DNA of 64,000 bases from Candidatus Heimdallarchaeota archaeon (lineage in GTDB: Archaea > Asgardarchaeota > Heimdallarchaeia > JABLTI01). The position numbers and the translations under genes were made by a program. Positions 7,822-15,165 of this stretch are shown here, piece by piece. Under the pieces are notes generated by a model. The model searched no databases and was not told the origin of the DNA. It saw nothing but the letters and a program-made list of their open reading frames with translations. The stretch is taken from NCBI GenBank assembly GCA_019058275.1, contig JAHLVW010000062.1:62001-126000 (forward strand), written 5' to 3'. Each line of letters begins with the position of its first letter. Position 1 is the stretch's first letter.

Positions 7822-9153
7822 ATGTCTCTAAAAAATATTGGTTTGAACGATTTGAACATTCCAACTTTAAAGTTAAAGGAAGGGAGGAAATACGCACTAT
7901 TCCTAGGTTTAGCAATAGTCAGTATTATGCTCTTAACAATCATTGTTTATGTTCAGTCAAACAACTCTCACTTGCCCCAAATAGAAGGTATAATTGATCC
8001 TGAAGAAGATAATTGGGAAGCTCCAGTTGAAACGTATGATTATAGCTTTATTAGCAGCTTAAAGTTTAAGGATAGAGAAGGTGATTCTGATAATGATGGC
8101 CTAACAGACAAAGAAGAAAAGATTCATTTTTGTAATCCTATGAACAATGATTCAGATTTCGACGGACTTTTAGATGGCGAAGAAGTTCATATATATCACA
8201 CAATACCAATCTCTCCAGATTCGGATAGAGACTATATAATTGATCCACTAGAGATCTTCAAATTCAAAACCAAACCTTTAGATGCTGACACAGATGACGA
8301 TGGTCTTAATGATGGCCTTGAAATTTATCGGTATCATACAAATCCATTTCTGAAAGATTCTGATTTAGACATGTTAGATGACTTTGATGAAGTAAAAGTC
8401 TACTATACTGATCCATCTGATATTGATACTGATTGTGATGGTCTTCTTGATGGCGAAGAAGTTCACATTTACTTTACGGATCCCCTTACAAGAGATACAG
8501 ATGGAGATGGTTGGATAGACTCTTGGGAGGTCAACAAAAATCATAATCCACTGAGGAAAGATAATTGGGATAATATTATAGGTAAATATATTATCATTCC
8601 AAGTGTTTTCGTTATTGTCTTAGTCATTGGTCTATTTGCTTCGGTTGATGTAAAATCAATTAGCTTGTTTAATTTCCGGATCACATATCAACAGAAATTA
8701 CAGACAGATGCTAACCGTCAACTATTGTTTGAGTTACTTACCAAACTTCCTGATAACAAACAGATTAATGTTCAAGAATTTGCTAGAATAATTGGTAAAT
8801 CTGAAGAAGATGTTTGTCAACTACTAAGCAGTATTTTTGAACCAGATGAAGTCGATGATGAACAATTGAAACCAGAAGATTTTATAATTCACACACATTC
8901 AAATCTCCCATCTTTTGATTTCACATGTTTCTATTGTGGAAATCCCATTGATATCAACTCTGATGATTGCAAATTCTGTGATGAATACATTGTAAGATGC
9001 AAAGTTTGCAATATCCCTATAACACACAATGAGTCTTATGCTACTTGTGCGAGTTGTGGCATTGTGGGGAAACCTGAGGACATATACGGTTTCATGTCTC
9101 TAGAACTCATTTGTGAACGATGTATAATGAGTAGCAAGTACATGACTATATAA
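7822..9153 (+). CDS. TSP3-repeat ectodomain / TM / cytoplasmic helical and zinc-ribbon protein
   Basis: This 443-residue membrane protein has TM1 at about residues 26-46 (YALFLGLAIVSIMLLTIIVYV) and then five or so thrombospondin type 3-like calcium-binding repeats between 88 and 245 (GDSDNDGLTDKEE, NDSDFDGLLDGEE, ADTDDDGLNDGLE, IDTDCDGLLDGEE, RDTDGDGWIDSWE). TM2 is at about 256-277 (IIIPSVFVIVLVIGLFASV). A cytoplasmic helical domain resembling a winged helix follows (QLLFELLTKLPDNKQINVQEFARIIGKSEEDVCQLL), then two Cys4 ribbons (CFYCGNPIDINSDDCKFC; CKVCNIPI...CASCG). It probably links outside calcium or protein contacts to an internal output. A 13-codon frame, MKKEKQKAPLEKN, ends one base before the start and may be a leader. 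A poly-T terminator follows at about 9158-9179. Confidence 0.72.
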   Translation: MSLKNIGLNDLNIPTLKLKEGRKYALFLGLAIVSIMLLTIIVYVQSNNSHLPQIEGIIDPEEDNWEAPVETYDYSFISSLKFKDREGDSDNDGLTDKEEKIHFCNPMNNDSDFDGLLDGEEVHIYHTIPISPDSDRDYIIDPLEIFKFKTKPLDADTDDDGLNDGLEIYRYHTNPFLKDSDLDMLDDFDEVKVYYTDPSDIDTDCDGLLDGEEVHIYFTDPLTRDTDGDGWIDSWEVNKNHNPLRKDNWDNIIGKYIIIPSVFVIVLVIGLFASVDVKSISLFNFRITYQQKLQTDANRQLLFELLTKLPDNKQINVQEFARIIGKSEEDVCQLLSSIFEPDEVDDEQLKPEDFIIHTHSNLPSFDFTCFYCGNPIDINSDDCKFCDEYIVRCKVCNIPITHNESYATCASCGIVGKPEDIYGFMSLELICERCIMSSKYMTI

Positions 9154-9236
9154 TTTCCCTTTTTTTCTTTATTTTATTTAACTATGCAAGTTTGAATTTT
9201 TGAATAACTTTAAAATAAAACTAAAATAATCACTTC

Positions 9237-10367
9237 ATGGTGTTGCATTTGAAACGAATGGTTATGCTTGCAAGAGAAATAACTAAGAAAGAGATTGATT
9301 TAGGAATCGGAACTGAAAGAAGTAGCACAAGACTATCGCCAATATTCAAAACTCTTAATCTTAACATCCCAATTAAAGATGGGAAACCCTACAAACCTGA
9401 AATTCCTATTAATCCCTTTGAAGGTACACCAATGATGGTGATGCCATTATTGTATATTCCTCATGATGAATCTTATTTGTTTGGAACACCATCAATTTTA
9501 GAAAAAGCAAGCGAACAAACAATAAAACCTACAAAAGCAATTTCTGATCCTGGAAAAGGAACAGGTTCACCTGTAATTGCTGCTTCTTTAACTGCTAAAG
9601 ATGATAATATCTTAATAGTCGCACCTTGTGATCAGTACCTAAGTTCTGCAGTGAAATCTGCTGTAAAGCAAATCTTAGAGAATATGGAGAAGGGTGGCTA
9701 CTCTAGTGGAACACTCTTAACAACCGGGACAAGAAATCCAGCTTTTAGTTATCTTAAAGTCAAAGGTGAAAAAGCAACTGAATTTATTTTAAAGGGAACA
9801 ATTCCTACTGATGATATGATTGCTGAAACAATGGTGGTTTGTATTCGTTCAGATTATTTGAAAAAACAGATTCTTGCAACAAAAGATGCGAAATTAAAAG
9901 ATTTGCAGAAAATATATCCCTATCCTAAAGAAGAGATCATAAAGATACAGAATCAACTTCGAGTAATAAGCATTTTAATTGAAACTTGTAAGGATATTGA
10001 TGAATATCTAAAGACTTGTCCATTCTGTGATTTTTCTAAAGTGATTCACAGGTTGCTAATTTCTGATATGACTTATGCTACAGTTGAATATCAAGAGGAA
10101 TGGGACGATCTTGGTGACTGGCAGAAAGTCTATCGTACACCTATTTATCCAAAGGATGAAAGCAATAATGTTGTTTTTTCTAAATCCGGTTTGTTATCAT
10201 ATGCTGATTGTAAGAATTCGATCATAGCGAATTTCACTGAAAATAAAGTAATTGTTAATGGGCTCGAAAATCGGATATATGCAGTTGGTCCAAGAGGTTC
10301 CATTGATTTACCTCTGGATTTGGATCCACAAATCTTCAAAAAAGAGGTTAGTAAAATTAAGATGTAA
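9237..10367 (+). CDS. Mannose-1-phosphate guanylyltransferase-like nucleotidyltransferase, divergent
   Basis: The 376-residue protein aligns by eye with the ManC-type sugar nucleotidyltransferases that make GDP-mannose. The family features are degraded at the N-terminus: GIGTERSSTRLSPIFK replaces the usual GGxGTRLWPLSR. ISDPGKGTGSPVIAASLTA near residue 105 corresponds to the substrate motif, and LIVAPCDQYL corresponds to the VxPSDH motif. The C-terminal half is better kept, with EEWDDLGDWQKVY (compare WxDVGxW) and NSIIANFTENKVIVNGLENRIYAVGP. The altered glycine-rich loop makes normal catalysis uncertain; it may be a shifted-specificity or regulatory paralogue. It stands between the TSP3 protein and the convergent TGT-like gene, with no sugar cluster nearby. 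The first Met at 9237 is uncertain; MVMLAREITKK further in is possible. Confidence 0.55.
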   Translation: MVLHLKRMVMLAREITKKEIDLGIGTERSSTRLSPIFKTLNLNIPIKDGKPYKPEIPINPFEGTPMMVMPLLYIPHDESYLFGTPSILEKASEQTIKPTKAISDPGKGTGSPVIAASLTAKDDNILIVAPCDQYLSSAVKSAVKQILENMEKGGYSSGTLLTTGTRNPAFSYLKVKGEKATEFILKGTIPTDDMIAETMVVCIRSDYLKKQILATKDAKLKDLQKIYPYPKEEIIKIQNQLRVISILIETCKDIDEYLKTCPFCDFSKVIHRLLISDMTYATVEYQEEWDDLGDWQKVYRTPIYPKDESNNVVFSKSGLLSYADCKNSIIANFTENKVIVNGLENRIYAVGPRGSIDLPLDLDPQIFKKEVSKIKM

Positions 10368-10374
10368 AAAGTAT

Positions 10375-11499
10375 TTACTTGGAATATTTTGCTAACTTTT
10401 TCAGTGTATATTTTAGAATTCCTTTAAAGAAACGATGTTCACCAAGCTTCTCTTTACAAAATTCAATTAATCGGTTTTCTTTTAGAGCATCTTGCGCTTC
10501 AACTAAAATTTGTTGATAGATATATGCATTATGCATTGCTCTATTTCTAAACCCTTCATTACCACCTAATTTCATTTTCTGTTCTATTTCTTCAAAATTG
10601 GCATTATTACAAATTGGACATGAGCAACAATATTGATCCCATTTAACACTCGTAGTACACATGGTTGTTTTATTAGATACTTTTCTTGCACCAATTTTAT
10701 CTTGATAAACTAAGAAGTATTTAGCATTTATAATCCATGATATACTTTCAATACTATCAGCTCCTGAAAGCAGAAATAATAAGCCTGCAAGTGGGCTCCC
10801 AACACCAAAAAGATGTAGGATTAAATCTTCACTATTGGAATTGAGCTGTTTTCTTCCTTCTATGACTCTGTCTATAATATTGAAGTATCTTGTATGCGAT
10901 GTAGATGATTGTTTCATTTGAGGAACTAACCCACCAATTCCCCATATTTTAAAATCAGCTATTTTCTTTACTTTTGTAAAATATTGTTTTATCTCTTCAG
11001 GATTTATACCATGAAGTACAGGCATAACCTCAATACCATTGTTTATCTGTTCATTTGCTAATTTAATATTTGAAATAGATTTTTTAGCTAGGTCTTCAGC
11101 TTTTTTAAGTGAGAAATCCTGTAGGATAGGATAATCTAAACCTACAGCAATATCTGCTTTTGAAGCTATTTGAAGATTAATGACTTTATTCGGGTCAATT
11201 TCCTCTCCTTCCCCTCGAGAAATAAATTGAAATCCCCCGGAATCCATTGCACAAATTTCATTTTTCAAACCAAGTTCTTTATGAATTCCGTTTTCTCGTA
11301 TTCTCTTTTCAAGTCGTCCATTACGTAATATATCATAAGCATTTGTCATTACAGAAATATTTGGAATGTTCAACCATGGTCTAGGGTTATTATCTCTAAA
11401 AGAATAAGTTAACATCATTGTCGGAGTATGGAAATCCTTAGCGTTTACTTTAGTTATTTTTTCTATTGCTAAACCATTTGACTCCTTAGGTTTCAACAT
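10375..11499 (-). CDS. Archaeal tRNA-guanine transglycosylase-like protein
   Basis: TGT enzymes swap a base in RNA for a 7-deazaguanine; archaeal members insert preQ0 at tRNA position 15 on the way to archaeosine, and the DpdA branch acts on DNA. Here DSGGFQ lies at residues 86-91 (catalytic Asp), GLDYPI at 120-125, and MPVLHGINPEEIKQYF...WGIGGLVP matches the base-recognition strand. The zinc site CSCPIC plus a distal His in RNRAMHNAYIY is complete, like archaeal CxCxxC-xn-H. The length of 374 residues lacks the extra C-terminal domains of full archaeal TgtA/ArcS. A DUF5591-like protein is encoded 24 bases upstream on the same strand, which suggests a split two-protein version. RNA versus DNA substrate cannot be decided from sequence. 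Confidence 0.75.
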   Translation of the reverse strand: MLKPKESNGLAIEKITKVNAKDFHTPTMMLTYSFRDNNPRPWLNIPNISVMTNAYDILRNGRLEKRIRENGIHKELGLKNEICAMDSGGFQFISRGEGEEIDPNKVINLQIASKADIAVGLDYPILQDFSLKKAEDLAKKSISNIKLANEQINNGIEVMPVLHGINPEEIKQYFTKVKKIADFKIWGIGGLVPQMKQSSTSHTRYFNIIDRVIEGRKQLNSNSEDLILHLFGVGSPLAGLLFLLSGADSIESISWIINAKYFLVYQDKIGARKVSNKTTMCTTSVKWDQYCCSCPICNNANFEEIEQKMKLGGNEGFRNRAMHNAYIYQQILVEAQDALKENRLIEFCKEKLGEHRFFKGILKYTLKKLAKYSK

Positions 11500-11523
11500 A
11501 TTCTTAATCGCCTATATTACAAA

Positions 11524-12108
11524 CTAGTCGTGATTAATCTTTAGAGTATTTTCGATAATAACCCGTGCTTTTGGAAGATTGTAGGTTAGAGGAGGAGCAT
11601 ATTTTATTCTTGAAAGAAGCTCAGTAATATTATACTGTTTACTCTCTTCATTTTGAAATATTTTTCCGAGTGCTTCCTCAAATATACCCCTGTGATGTTT
11701 AGGAAGGATATAGAATGAATACTTATGTGCTTTAATTAGTTTTGGTAAAACATTAGTTAATCTTCTAATGAAAATATCTCTACCTTTCTTCTGCATTTTC
11801 GAAGGTGGAAACTCATACTTAGTAACAGCAGTATCATCAAATTCCTCTGGAACAACAATTGCTGGTTCTGATATAGTATATATTTGACTGATGTCTCTAA
11901 TCTTCAACTTACTATCAAGCATAGCATAAAAAACTCGTCTATAAGGAGATTTGTAGTAGGGTTTGTATTTAGAACAGCTTAGGAAAAAAGCAATTGGTTT
12001 TTCAATTCTTGGAATGTACTCATTTAACATGAAGTTATAGTGGTTAATAAATCTAGGAGCTTGAAATAATTCATCTCCTCCAATGAGAAATTCATCTAGT
12101 GATTCCAT
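11524..12108 (-). CDS. DUF5591 / ArcS-core-like protein
   Basis: The 194-residue protein carries FFLSCSKYKPYYKSPYRRVFYAMLD at about residues 41-65. This resembles the conserved PC-x3-KPY-x2-S-x2-H core of archaeosine synthase (ArcS/TgtA2) and related DUF5591 domains, which convert or amidate the preQ0 base in tRNA. The usual His in the last position is Arg here. A second family-like stretch is YTISEPAIVVPEEFDDTAVTKYEFPPSKM, similar to the PxExE...YD region. It is the first gene of a two-gene unit with the TGT-like gene, only 24 bases apart. In many euryarchaea these domains are fused; here they are separate. Function in base modification is inferred from the family and neighbour. Confidence 0.6.
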   Translation of the reverse strand: MESLDEFLIGGDELFQAPRFINHYNFMLNEYIPRIEKPIAFFLSCSKYKPYYKSPYRRVFYAMLDSKLKIRDISQIYTISEPAIVVPEEFDDTAVTKYEFPPSKMQKKGRDIFIRRLTNVLPKLIKAHKYSFYILPKHHRGIFEEALGKIFQNEESKQYNITELLSRIKYAPPLTYNLPKARVIIENTLKINHD

Positions 12109-12293
12109 GAGGAAACCTACTTTTTCCTATTTGTACTACATTTACTAGAAACTGTTCTTAAAAAATTAGTGTATAATGAAAGAATCTAAATCTAAAGTAT
12201 AAAATTGGTTTAGAATATAAAAATGAACTCTTATCTTGAATCCTATGCTAATTACTCTAGATAAAAAGTAAATTCTTACAGGATGAAAAGCTA

Positions 12294-12617
12294 TTGTTAG
12301 ACGAAATTCTAGTTATTCGAGAGAGTATACAAATATTCTATTACAATAGAGATCCAAATAGAGCAATGTCTAATGATTGGTATATCTTACAATCGGGATT
12401 TTTCGTAGCCCTATCAGCATTTGCAAATGAGATGAGTGATGATAAACTCAAATATGTAGTTTTAGAAAACAAATTGTACGCTCTCGATGAAGTATCAGAT
12501 ATTCTTGTAATTTTTGGTGACAAAGAAAAAATGACTCAAGAAGTTGTCAGCAAATTACAAGGTGAAATAACGAAAACAGCTAATTATCTTAGCTATATAT
12601 TAGACAAGTATGATTGA
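12294..12617 (+). CDS. Longin/roadblock-like sensor domain (possible N-terminal part of interrupted gene)
   Basis: The 107-residue product EILVIRESIQIFYYN...LQSGFFVALSAFANEM...LKYVVLENKLYAL follows the same pattern as the C-terminal domain of the TPR protein at 15.2 kb (ILLLILSHGGLPIYSHYF...LVSGFLGAIVSFAEKL). I read it as a longin/roadblock-superfamily sensor of the kind common in archaea. The start is TTG at 12294. It ends at TGA (12615-12617), but the same frame stays open for 40 more codons into the membrane protein at 12738, giving DKYD-stop-ETFVTSPSQLNEIANDFGDYL. The two ORFs may therefore be one gene with a nonsense codon or readthrough. Confidence 0.5.
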   Translation: MLDEILVIRESIQIFYYNRDPNRAMSNDWYILQSGFFVALSAFANEMSDDKLKYVVLENKLYALDEVSDILVIFGDKEKMTQEVVSKLQGEITKTANYLSYILDKYD

Positions 12618-12737
12618 GAAACATTTGTTACAAGTCCTTCACAATTAAATGAAATTGCTAACGATTTTGGAGATTATTTAAAACAAGAAGATCTAGTTGA
12701 AGATGATTCACCTTTTGATCCTCATGAATCAAGAAGT

Positions 12738-13007
12738 ATGATGCAGAAATTTATCTTCAAATCAATTGGTTATACACCTGGTCAATGCAATATTGGAAGA
12801 GCAGAACGCCTCAAAAGGCTACTAATAGGAATGATGGGCTTTGTTGCTGCAATTATCTCTGCAATTCTAATCATGTTCTTCAATGGAAATCCTTGGTTTA
12901 TGCTTACTTTAGATGTACCATTAGGGATGGGTTTCTTTAGTCTATATCAATATCTGTTCAAATTCTGCGTTGTTAATGGATTAACTAAAAAATATGATAT
13001 GCATTAA
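12738..13007 (+). CDS. Small membrane protein with CNIG and FCVVNG motifs
   Basis: The 89-residue product contains GYTPGQCNIGRAERLKRLLIGMMGFVAAIISAILIMFF, a short loop, and MGFFSLYQYLFKFCVVNGLTKKY. The CNIG-x2-E-x2-R-x3-G start, two membrane helices and a closing F-C-V-x-N-G are a recurring pattern in small uncharacterised membrane proteins of bacteria and archaea. The two conserved Cys suggest redox or metal binding. It lies in the same frame as the longin-like ORF ending at 12617 with no stop between, and its ATG has no clear ribosome binding site, so it may be the C-terminal part of that gene. The stop is followed at once by the GGAGG of the next small gene. Confidence 0.55.
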   Translation: MMQKFIFKSIGYTPGQCNIGRAERLKRLLIGMMGFVAAIISAILIMFFNGNPWFMLTLDVPLGMGFFSLYQYLFKFCVVNGLTKKYDMH

Positions 13008-13019
13008 GGAGGATTAAAT

Positions 13020-13193
13020 TTGTCAGAAACTACAAAATTAAAATTACCCAAACCTGAGTTGTTTGAAGGAGAAGTAGATTTCCCTGAAATGATTAAAAAA
13101 GACTTTCATAAAGCAGTTTTGATCCTTTCACTAACAGCTCTTTCAACTATTATTTTAGTCGGTGCATTGTGGGCTTTAGCATTTTTCCTTTAA
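13020..13193 (+). CDS. 57-residue single-pass membrane protein (missed by ORF track)
   Basis: A TTG at 13020 follows a strong ribosome binding site, AAGGAGGATT (13006-13015), 5 bases away. The product LSETTKLKLPKPELFEGEVDFPEMIKKDFHKAVLILSLTALSTIILVGALWALAFFL has an acidic soluble N-terminus and one C-terminal membrane helix ending at the stop codon, so it is tail-anchored. It begins 12 bases after the CNIG membrane protein and is probably translated from the same message. I do not recognise the family. The strong Shine-Dalgarno and clean topology make it a credible gene despite its size. Confidence 0.6.
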   Translation: MSETTKLKLPKPELFEGEVDFPEMIKKDFHKAVLILSLTALSTIILVGALWALAFFL

Positions 13194-13317
13194 AAAAGGT
13201 AAACCTACTATTACAATTTTTTTGTTACTAGTATTATTTATCTTTTCGAAATACTTTTTTTAAGAAGAGAATCTTTTGTGAACATAGATCTATAATAAGT
13301 ACAATGTTGGAATAAAG

Positions 13318-14322
13318 ATGGCAAAAAAAGTTGCTATTAATGGGTTTGGACGTATAGGACGTAACTTCTACAGAAGTGTGGTTGAAAACTATCCGGAAAT
13401 TGATGTTGTTTCAATTAACGATTTGTTTGAACCGAGATATTTAGCTTATGTACTAAAGTATGATTCGGTTTTTGGGAAATTCAAGGGAACAGTAGAAGCT
13501 ACTGACAATTCTCTGATTATTAACGAAAAAGAAATTCCAGTGACAGCTGAAAGAGATCCAGCTAATTTATCTCATTCAAAGAATGAAGTTGATGTTGCTG
13601 TGGAATGTACTGGTTTCTTTGTAGATAGAGATGGTGCAAAAAAACATCTTGAAGCAGGAGCTAATAAAGTTCTCATAAGCGCTCCAGCAAAGAAACCTGA
13701 TATTACTGTGGTACTGGGTTGCAATGATGATAAACTAACTGATGAGCATAAAATAGTATCAAGTGCTTCTTGCACAACAAACTGTTTGGCACCAATTGTA
13801 AAAGTATTGGATGACAATTACAAAATAATACAAGGTGTAATGACAACAATTCACTCTTATACTGGTAATCAAAATCCTGTAGATACTGGCAGATCAGGTG
13901 ATCCAGTAAAAATGATTCGTGGTAGAGCTTGTGCAGTAAACATTATACCAACATCAACAGGAGCTGCCAAAGCAATAGGAGAGGTTTTCCCACATCTAAA
14001 AGGCAAGTTAGATGGTTTTGCAATGAGGGTCCCAACAGTTAATGGTAGTGTGGTAGATTTGAAAATAAATGTCGAGAAAATTCCTACTATCGAAGACATT
14101 AATAAAGAAATGAAAGCTGCTGCTAAAGGAAGTCTTAAGGGAATTTTGGCTTATACAGACGATCCAATTGTTTCAACAGATATAATTGGTGATCCACATA
14201 GCTCAATCTATTCTAGTATCTGGACTAAAATTGTAGGAAATATGATTTCTGTTGTTAGTTGGTACGATAATGAATGGGGATACTCTAATCGAATGGTTGA
14301 ATTGATTGTAAAATATCTATGA
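13318..14322 (+). CDS. gap: Glyceraldehyde-3-phosphate dehydrogenase, bacterial/eukaryotic type
   Basis: GAPDH oxidises glyceraldehyde 3-phosphate to 1,3-bisphosphoglycerate with NAD. The 334-residue protein is the class I form: GFGRIGR Rossmann motif at residues 9-15, SINDL with D35 favouring NAD over NADP, the active-site SASCTTNCLAP with Cys152, TTIHSYTGNQN with the catalytic His, RRxR-like RGRACAVNIIPTSTGAAKA, and WYDNEWGYSNRMVEL at the end. Most archaea carry the unrelated-in-detail class II enzyme, so this copy suggests gene transfer from bacteria. It stands alone with its own upstream region (13194-13317) and a hairpin terminator overlapping its stop. Confidence 0.96.
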   Translation: MAKKVAINGFGRIGRNFYRSVVENYPEIDVVSINDLFEPRYLAYVLKYDSVFGKFKGTVEATDNSLIINEKEIPVTAERDPANLSHSKNEVDVAVECTGFFVDRDGAKKHLEAGANKVLISAPAKKPDITVVLGCNDDKLTDEHKIVSSASCTTNCLAPIVKVLDDNYKIIQGVMTTIHSYTGNQNPVDTGRSGDPVKMIRGRACAVNIIPTSTGAAKAIGEVFPHLKGKLDGFAMRVPTVNGSVVDLKINVEKIPTIEDINKEMKAAAKGSLKGILAYTDDPIVSTDIIGDPHSSIYSSIWTKIVGNMISVVSWYDNEWGYSNRMVELIVKYL

Positions 14323-14341
14323 AAAGTGATTTCTCACTTTT
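14322..14341. terminator. Hairpin between convergent genes
   Basis: AAAAGTGA-tttc-TCACTTTT is a perfect 8-bp stem with a 4-base loop, starting on the last base of the gap stop codon and followed by a T-rich run. The next gene is convergent, so it may serve both strands. Confidence 0.5.
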
Positions 14342-14350
14342 CTTTATTTC

Positions 14351-14998
14351 TTATTTAGCTGTTGAAACTTTTTTTCTTTGATAAAGAATGACTCCAATGA
14401 CTACACCAGAAATCGGAATCAGTGCTAAAAATGCATAAGGCCATTTAACACTTTTAGTTAATTCACTTGTTCTGATAAATTCAAATTCACCAATTTCCAG
14501 TGTACTTACTAATAAAGGATGGTTATACGCATAAATATGCACTAAAACACCATCATGCTTCCAGTAAGTAGCATTAATGATGAGGGATGAATTAAAGACC
14601 TGAAAACCCCAGTAATCTTTATCTTCGACAATTTCATATCCAAATTCCTGATACTCTATAGCCAATTTATCCCACGTTCGATTTTTTATTAATATACCAA
14701 CGAAGAAAATTGTAGCTGTTGAAAATCCTTCAATAGTTAATTTTGTTTTTAATAGAGGTGGATCGACAATGGAGAATTCTACTTTCATTGTAACATTTTC
14801 TCGAAAAGTAACTGCTCCTAAAGATGCAGTTATTGCAGAATTATTTAGTGCTCTAAAACGATTTATATAGAAATTAAAGTTATCTCCAACTTTAACATTG
14901 TATTTACCAGTAGTATATTGAGGGAATGTTGTAAAAACAAATAGACCTATGATAACATATGAAATAAAGATTGTAATTTTCTTCTTCTTTGTAAGCAA
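14351..14998 (-). CDS. Secreted protein anchored by a C-terminal membrane helix
   Basis: The 215-residue protein has a basic start and hydrophobic segment (KKKKITIFISYVIIGLFVFTTF) that looks like a signal peptide. A beta-rich outer domain follows (KVGDNFNFYINRFRALN, LKTKLTIEGFSTATIFFVGI, LVHIYAYNHPLLVSTLEIGEFEFIRTS). The C-terminal helix is WPYAFLALIPISGVVIGVILYQ followed by RKKVSTAK. This is type I topology with the body outside. No family is recognised. The start is TTG with GAGGT 12 bases upstream. It is convergent with gap. Confidence 0.5.
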   Translation of the reverse strand: MLTKKKKITIFISYVIIGLFVFTTFPQYTTGKYNVKVGDNFNFYINRFRALNNSAITASLGAVTFRENVTMKVEFSIVDPPLLKTKLTIEGFSTATIFFVGILIKNRTWDKLAIEYQEFGYEIVEDKDYWGFQVFNSSLIINATYWKHDGVLVHIYAYNHPLLVSTLEIGEFEFIRTSELTKSVKWPYAFLALIPISGVVIGVILYQRKKVSTAK

Positions 14999-15165
14999 AT
15001 TGAACCAACTACCTCAATTAATTTTCTTAACTGTAAATCATTTATTTTTAATGTCTAAAATGTCTTGTTAAATTTTACTATTATATCAAACTTAGTGTTT
15101 GCCTTTGTATAATGACTTATTAATCAAATTGGAATAATAAATTTGTAATTTATTGAAAAAGAAAT

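Noticed and set aside
12615-12617. Selenocysteine codon
   Set aside because: The surrounding residues (DKYD-stop-ETFV) have no redox motif and I could not recognise a SECIS-like element; a nonsense change or error is simpler.
13572-14099. Antisense ORFs inside gap
   Set aside because: They are shadows of a strongly conserved gene on the other strand.
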